NCBI GenBank assembly: GCA_003165855.1
Contig: PMXH01000319.1
Span: forward strand, 1,571 to 9,067
DNA length: 7,497 nucleotides
From: Acidobacteriaceae bacterium
GTDB lineage: Bacteria; Acidobacteriota; Terriglobia; Terriglobales; Acidobacteriaceae
Reading direction: 5' to 3'
Every line of letters starts with the position of its first letter. Positions within the stretch are counted from its first letter, which is position 1. The notes under the pieces were generated by a model, which saw only the letters and a program-made list of their open reading frames with translations, searched no databases and had not been told where the DNA came from. Positions 4,644-7,497 of this stretch are shown here, in pieces. The translations under genes and the position numbers were made by a program.

Positions 4644-5426
4644 CTACGGCTTCTGCGTAGGTCGCAGCAAAATCTCGCTCACGAACGACTGTGGACTCTG
4701 CGTCACCAGCATGACGACGGCGTGGGCTACGTCTTCCGGTTGCAGCATCTTTGCCGGGTCTTTGCCGGTGTGCGGGCTCAGGTCGGTGTTGGTCGAACCG
4801 GGGCACACCACAGCCACGCGGATGTTGTGGCCGCGCAGTTCCTCGGCGAGGGAGTAGCTCAGGCCGTTCAATCCCCATTTTGACGCGGCGTAGGCTGCGC
4901 CGTTCGGCAGTGCGTTCTTGCCGGCGAGAGACGAAATGTTGATGATGTGGCCGGAGCGGGCGCGAATCATCATCGGAGCGAAGGCGCGAGCCGTGTAGTA
5001 GACGCCGCGCAGGTTTGTGTTCAGGATCTGGTCCCAGGCCTCGGGAGGGAGTTGGTGCAGCGGCCCGCCGAATCCACCGATCCCGGCGTTGTTCACCAGA
5101 ATGTCGACCCGGCCGAAGGAAGCCTCGACATGCCTGGCCGCAGCCTCAACCGACTGAAGGCTGGTGACATCGCAGGGGAGTGCTTCAGCCCTCTCGCCAA
5201 CCTGAGTGATTGCGCGCGCGGTCGAGTCGAGAGCAGCGGGCGTTCGTCCGCATAGCACGGCGGCGGCGCCAAGTCCCGCGAGCGCTCGTGCGATGGCGGC
5301 GCCAATCCCGCGGCCTGCGCCGGTGATCACTGCCACTTGCCCGGCCAGGGGGTGAGCGACATCCGCTTGAGCTTTGCTGGTTCGATCCTTGTCCGTTCGA
5401 TCTTTGTTGATCCCGTCCGTCTCCAT
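4644..5426 (-). CDS. Short-chain dehydrogenase/reductase (SDR), classical type
   Basis: This 260-aa cytosolic NAD(P)-dependent oxidoreductase shows a complete classical SDR set. The Rossmann motif is TGAGRGIG (35-42), followed by CDV (85-87), NNAG (112-115) and Asn138 in NTNLRG. The catalytic residues are Ser166 (INISSLAG), Tyr179 and Lys183 (YAASK), and the PGSTNTDL loop is 209-216. Arg39 in the glycine motif and Arg61 after the second strand suggest NADP(H) preference. The FabG-like layout is compatible with a 3-oxoacyl reductase or a general ketone/alcohol enzyme, so the substrate is open. The ATG at 5426 is chosen because GGAGG lies 9 nt upstream (5436-5440). The frame stays open to 5609, but that part has no SDR character. 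The N-terminal tail contains a 15-bp direct duplication encoding KDRTD/KDRTS. The gene diverges from the TPR-like gene and converges on the POTRA gene. Confidence 0.92.
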   Translation of the reverse strand: METDGINKDRTDKDRTSKAQADVAHPLAGQVAVITGAGRGIGAAIARALAGLGAAAVLCGRTPAALDSTARAITQVGERAEALPCDVTSLQSVEAAARHVEASFGRVDILVNNAGIGGFGGPLHQLPPEAWDQILNTNLRGVYYTARAFAPMMIRARSGHIINISSLAGKNALPNGAAYAASKWGLNGLSYSLAEELRGHNIRVAVVCPGSTNTDLSPHTGKDPAKMLQPEDVAHAVVMLVTQSPQSFVSEILLRPTQKP

Positions 5427-5504
5427 TCGAAAAACCTCCAGCCTCGCCTCAGGTGCCTCGTGAGAGTCGAATCGGTGCGATGTGCCCCCGTCCGGCACCT
5501 GCAT

Positions 5505-5510
5505 CTTATA
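5505..5510 (-). promoter_or_regulatory. Possible -10 box for the SDR gene
   Basis: On the minus strand TATAAG lies about 80 bp upstream of the SDR start codon. No good -35 box is found 16-18 bp further upstream; that position falls on the 5525-5540 dyad. This would suit a regulated promoter, but the evidence is one hexamer. Confidence 0.22.
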
Positions 5511-5524
5511 CAATAGCGCGGAGG

Positions 5525-5540
5525 GCAACTGGGAAGTTGC
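5525..5540. promoter_or_regulatory. Perfect dyad GCAACT-N4-AGTTGC, candidate operator
   Basis: GCAACT (5525-5530), spacer GGGA and AGTTGC (5535-5540) form a perfect inverted repeat in the divergent spacer. It touches the -35 box of the TPR-gene promoter (5541) and covers the place where a -35 for the SDR gene would be. The position suits a transcription-factor site controlling both genes. No family of regulator can be named. Confidence 0.35.
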
Positions 5541-5569
5541 TTGCCTTCGGAAGAAGAGGTACTTATAAT
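5541..5569 (+). promoter_or_regulatory. Sigma70-type promoter of the exported TPR-like gene
   Basis: TTGCCT (5541-5546, 4 of 6 matches) and a perfect TATAAT (5564-5569) are separated by exactly 17 bp. The start of transcription would fall near 5576, giving a leader of about 100 nt before the ATG at 5675. The promoter lies inside the open extension of the reading frame to 5453, which supports the shorter protein. Confidence 0.65.
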
Positions 5570-5674
5570 CCGGCAAACCCCAAAAGAAGGGTGAGTCGCT
5601 TTGCGTCACACAAGATGCAAGGGATTGTGATTCCCGAAATTGTCGATCCCGCTAGACCCAAGGAGCCAATACTG

Positions 5675-6994
5675 ATGAAAAAGATTCTGGTCACGGTTGT
5701 GCTTGGGGTTGCTGCTCTGGCAGCGGCCCAGGACGCTGCTCAGCCGGCACAAGGACAACCGGCCGCGGCCGCTGCGCAAGCGCCGGTAATTAAGGACCCC
5801 GCCGAGTACAACGCGTACGTGGGCGCAATCCAGCAGAAGGATCCGACCGCGCAAGTCAGCGGTCTCGAGGCGTTTCTGGCGCAATACCCTAATAGCGTGA
5901 TGAAGGTTGCCGCGCTGCAAACTCTGATGCAGGACTACCAGCAGACGAATAACCAGGCAAAAACTCTTGATGCGGCTACCAAGCTGGTAGCCGCCGATCC
6001 CAGCAATGAGCGGGCGATATTCCTGCTGGCCTACTTCGATCGCCTGAAGGCGCAGGGCGGCGACCCCAATGCCAAGCAGGATCTGGTGGATGCCAAGAAA
6101 TACGGGCAGATGGGGCTAGATGGTCTGGCAAAGTTCACCAAGCCCGATGGCACCTCAGACGCTGACTTTCAGAAGATGAAAGACCAGATGACCGGGGTTT
6201 TCAACGCAGCGCTCGGCATTGCCGCTCTCACCGACAAGGACTATGACGCCGCGAGAAAGGACTTGCGCGCCGCCGCCGATAGCAGCCCTGACTTTCAGAA
6301 GGATTTCAGCGTGGTGTATCCCCTGGCGCTGGCCTATGCCGGGCCCACTCCGCCGGACCCGAAGCTTACGCCCGACCCGGTCAATGCGATCTGGTTTTCC
6401 GCCCGCGCTTCCACGGTCGCGCCGAACGCGCAGTATCAGCAGCAGATCGAGAAGTACGCCAAGAATCAATACATGAAATATCACGGCGGGGACGATGGCT
6501 GGACAGATGTACTGGCACAAGCTAAGGCCAACCCGATTCAGCCCGCTGGATTCGCCATCAAACCCGCGCCCAGTCCGGCGGAACAGGCTCATGCCATGGC
6601 GATTGCGACCGCGCCGGAGAAAATGGATTTCGCGCAGTGGGAATTCATCCTCTCCAACGGCGCGCAGGCAGACCAGGATTTGGTGTGGAACGCCATCAAA
6701 GGCAAGGCGGTACAGCTAAACGGGACGGTGATCAAGGCGATATCGACCCAGTTTGACATCGCCGGCAGCCTCGATGACATCGACGCCAAGAAGGCTGACA
6801 TCACTCTCACCTTTGAAGAGAAGCTGCAGCTAAAGCTCATCCCGAAAGAAGGCGCCAGCCTGGACTTCCAGGGCGTGCCGGCTTCCTACACCGCAAGCCC
6901 ATTCATGATGACCATGGAAAAGGGAATGCTGGCAAAACCAAAAGCGGCGCCCGCGAAGCCTCCGGTCCATCACAAACCAGCCGCCTCGAACTAG
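5675..6994 (+). CDS. Exported TPR-like protein with a C-terminal beta-rich domain, function unknown
   Basis: This 439-aa protein has a clear signal peptide (MKKILVTVVLGVAALAAAQ) and an Ala/Gln/Pro linker to about residue 38. A helical region follows (about 42-280) with TPR-like signatures: YNAYVGAIQQKDPTAQVSGLEAFLAQYPNS (45-74), ATKLVAADPSNERAIFLLAYF (101-121) and DYDAARKDLRAAADSSPDFQ (189-208). A linker rich in Pro/Ala leads to a segment at about 335-418 (KAVQLNGTVIKAIS...ADITLTFEEKLQLKLIPKEG...LDFQGVPASYT). Its strand pattern resembles an OB-fold of the tRNA_anti-like kind. A Lys/Pro/His tail ends the protein. The start is supported by AAGGAG (5660-5665) 9 nt upstream, the signal peptide and the promoter at 5541-5569. 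An in-frame ATG at 5615 would bury the signal peptide. I recognise it only as an acidobacterial hypothetical; a scaffold role in the periplasm is inference. Confidence 0.85.
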   Translation: MKKILVTVVLGVAALAAAQDAAQPAQGQPAAAAAQAPVIKDPAEYNAYVGAIQQKDPTAQVSGLEAFLAQYPNSVMKVAALQTLMQDYQQTNNQAKTLDAATKLVAADPSNERAIFLLAYFDRLKAQGGDPNAKQDLVDAKKYGQMGLDGLAKFTKPDGTSDADFQKMKDQMTGVFNAALGIAALTDKDYDAARKDLRAAADSSPDFQKDFSVVYPLALAYAGPTPPDPKLTPDPVNAIWFSARASTVAPNAQYQQQIEKYAKNQYMKYHGGDDGWTDVLAQAKANPIQPAGFAIKPAPSPAEQAHAMAIATAPEKMDFAQWEFILSNGAQADQDLVWNAIKGKAVQLNGTVIKAISTQFDIAGSLDDIDAKKADITLTFEEKLQLKLIPKEGASLDFQGVPASYTASPFMMTMEKGMLAKPKAAPAKPPVHHKPAASN

Positions 6995-7015
6995 GCAACG
7001 CTGATATCGCAGAAA

Positions 7016-7046
7016 AAGGCAGCCCGCATGGGCTGCCTTAGTTTTT
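7016..7046. terminator. Bidirectional intrinsic terminator between convergent genes
   Basis: The stem AAGGCAGCCC (7016-7025) pairs with GGGCTGCCTT (7030-7039) around a GCAT loop, ten perfect pairs. On the plus strand AG and then TTTTT (7042-7046) follow, ending the TPR-like transcript 21 nt after its stop. On the minus strand the five As at 7013-7017 give a T-run overlapping the end of the stem, ending the Fis-like transcript about 50 nt after its stop. Confidence 0.85.
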
Positions 7047-7086
7047 GGGTTGGAGAAACACGAATGCCGCGTGGCGGAGCCGGGGG

Positions 7087-7365
7087 CTAGCGCACCGCCT
7101 TCTTTTCCAGCGTGGCCGGGCGCGCACTGCGCGGCGGGCGCTTCGCGCCGTCCCGCAACTGCCGCACGTCAATCTTGAGCTCGGTGATGGTGCGGCTCAG
7201 AGTGTTGCGGTGCATGTTGAGCTCGCGCGCGGCGCGGCATTGGTTGCCTTTATTTTCCTGCAGGACGGTGAGAATAAATCGTTTCTTGAACTCACGCACG
7301 CCCTCGGAATAAAGGATGTTGCTTCGGTACATCTGCAGGATGAGTGCTTCCAATTGATCTTTCAC
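7087..7365 (-). CDS. Small Fis-family helix-turn-helix DNA-binding protein
   Basis: This 92-aa protein is close in length to Fis (98 aa) and to the C-terminal DNA-binding domain of NtrC-type regulators. The Fis/HTH_8 region is residues 25-62 (FKKRFILTVLQENKGNQCRAARELNMHRNTLSRTI), with the turn at AARELNMHRNTLSR. This resembles the Fis/NtrC pattern N-x-x-x-A-A-x-x-L-x-x-x-R-x-T-L. An N-terminal helix (QLEALILQMYRSNILYSEGV) could mediate dimerisation. A basic tail (KRPPRSARPATLEKKAVR) may add non-specific DNA contacts. The start is GTG at 7365, preceded by a purine-rich GAGAGAGAG tract rather than a clean Shine-Dalgarno; a later ATG (residue 12) is possible. The upstream minus-strand gene ends 57 bp away, so the two may be co-transcribed. 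A nucleoid-associated or local regulatory role is inferred. Confidence 0.85.
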   Translation of the reverse strand: MKDQLEALILQMYRSNILYSEGVREFKKRFILTVLQENKGNQCRAARELNMHRNTLSRTITELKIDVRQLRDGAKRPPRSARPATLEKKAVR

Positions 7366-7422
7366 GGTAGGTCTCTCTCTCGGTTGAATGTCTTTTTTTA
7401 ACTACCTGCTAGCCCCACGCAT

Positions 7423-7497
7423 TTATTTCGACTTGGGAGCCGGAGTACCGGTCAGTTCCTTGGGGGCGCGGCGCAGGAAATCCAGTCCCTCGTAAAA
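7423..7497 (-). CDS. C-terminal fragment of an unidentified gene
   Basis: An open minus-strand frame enters from the right edge and ends at the TAA at 7423-7425. It encodes the last 24 residues, FYEGLDFLRRAPKELTGTPAP followed by KSK. The helix-like start and Pro/Lys tail look like a genuine C-terminus, and the stop lies 57 bp upstream of the Fis-like gene on the same strand. In enterobacteria fis follows dusB, and a dihydrouridine synthase would be one candidate, but nothing in these 24 residues proves it. The spacer 7366-7422 shows no convincing promoter. Confidence 0.5.
   Translation of the reverse strand, partial: FYEGLDFLRRAPKELTGTPAPKSK

Noticed and set aside
5427..5609. N-terminal extension of the SDR to 5609
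   Set aside because: It has no SDR character, while GGAGG sits 9 nt before the ATG at 5426.
5453..5674. N-terminal extension of the exported TPR-like protein
   Set aside because: It contains the TATAAT promoter and would place the signal peptide 74 residues inside the protein. A good Shine-Dalgarno precedes the ATG at 5675.
1..7497. A complete new multi-gene defence or mobile system
   Set aside because: Apart from the RAYT unit, the genes are separate housekeeping-type or hypothetical units on alternating strands with no nuclease, toxin-antitoxin pair, integrase or phage gene to anchor such a claim.

Overview
The window looks like chromosomal DNA from a soil-type Acidobacteriota, class Terriglobia (Koribacter-like). 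This rests on recognising protein families rather than on any search. The pointers are the short C4-type zinc-ribbon protein beginning MAAKYRQHGYQDRD, the small Fis-like regulator, the stand-alone POTRA protein, a MAIPVRHADPNR-type RAYT transposase, moderately high GC, and intergenic spaces full of short degenerate repeats.

Layout, left to right: (1) the 3' end of a VOC/glyoxalase-fold protein (1-218, +) and a class I/II PLP aminotransferase (254-1423, +), closely spaced. (2) A compact REP/RAYT unit (about 1471-2085). It is a single-domain HUH/Y1 REP-associated transposase gene on the minus strand, with a pair of REP hairpins at each end in inverted orientation. A degenerate ~16-bp tandem repeat precedes it and starts inside the aminotransferase stop codon. 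(3) An intergenic stretch (2086-2217) with a perfect CRP-type palindrome and a terminator-like hairpin, then a metallo-beta-lactamase-fold hydrolase (2218-2850, -). (4) A spacer with a 14-bp tandem repeat and a candidate promoter, then the zinc-ribbon protein (2994-3434, +). (5) A POTRA-only exported protein (3641-4543, +) flanked on both sides by a ~100-bp, directly oriented, hairpin-forming intergenic repeat. (6) An SDR oxidoreductase (4644-5426, -), divergent from an exported TPR-like protein (5675-6994, +). The spacer between them holds a good sigma70-type promoter abutting a perfect 16-bp dyad. (7) A bidirectional terminator (about 7016-7046), a Fis-family HTH protein (7087-7365, -), and the last 24 codons of another minus-strand gene running off the right edge.

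The genes do not form one pathway. They are mostly single housekeeping or accessory genes in short units. The most unusual content is in the spacers. At least four different repeat types occur in 7.5 kb, and three of them begin at or within 3 nt of a plus-strand stop codon. The REP ends show a compensatory base change that supports a selected hairpin. I see no CRISPR array, rRNA, tRNA, phage genes or convincing new multi-gene defence system. The least understood genes are the POTRA-only protein, the 8-Cys zinc-ribbon protein and the TPR-like protein with a C-terminal beta-rich domain.
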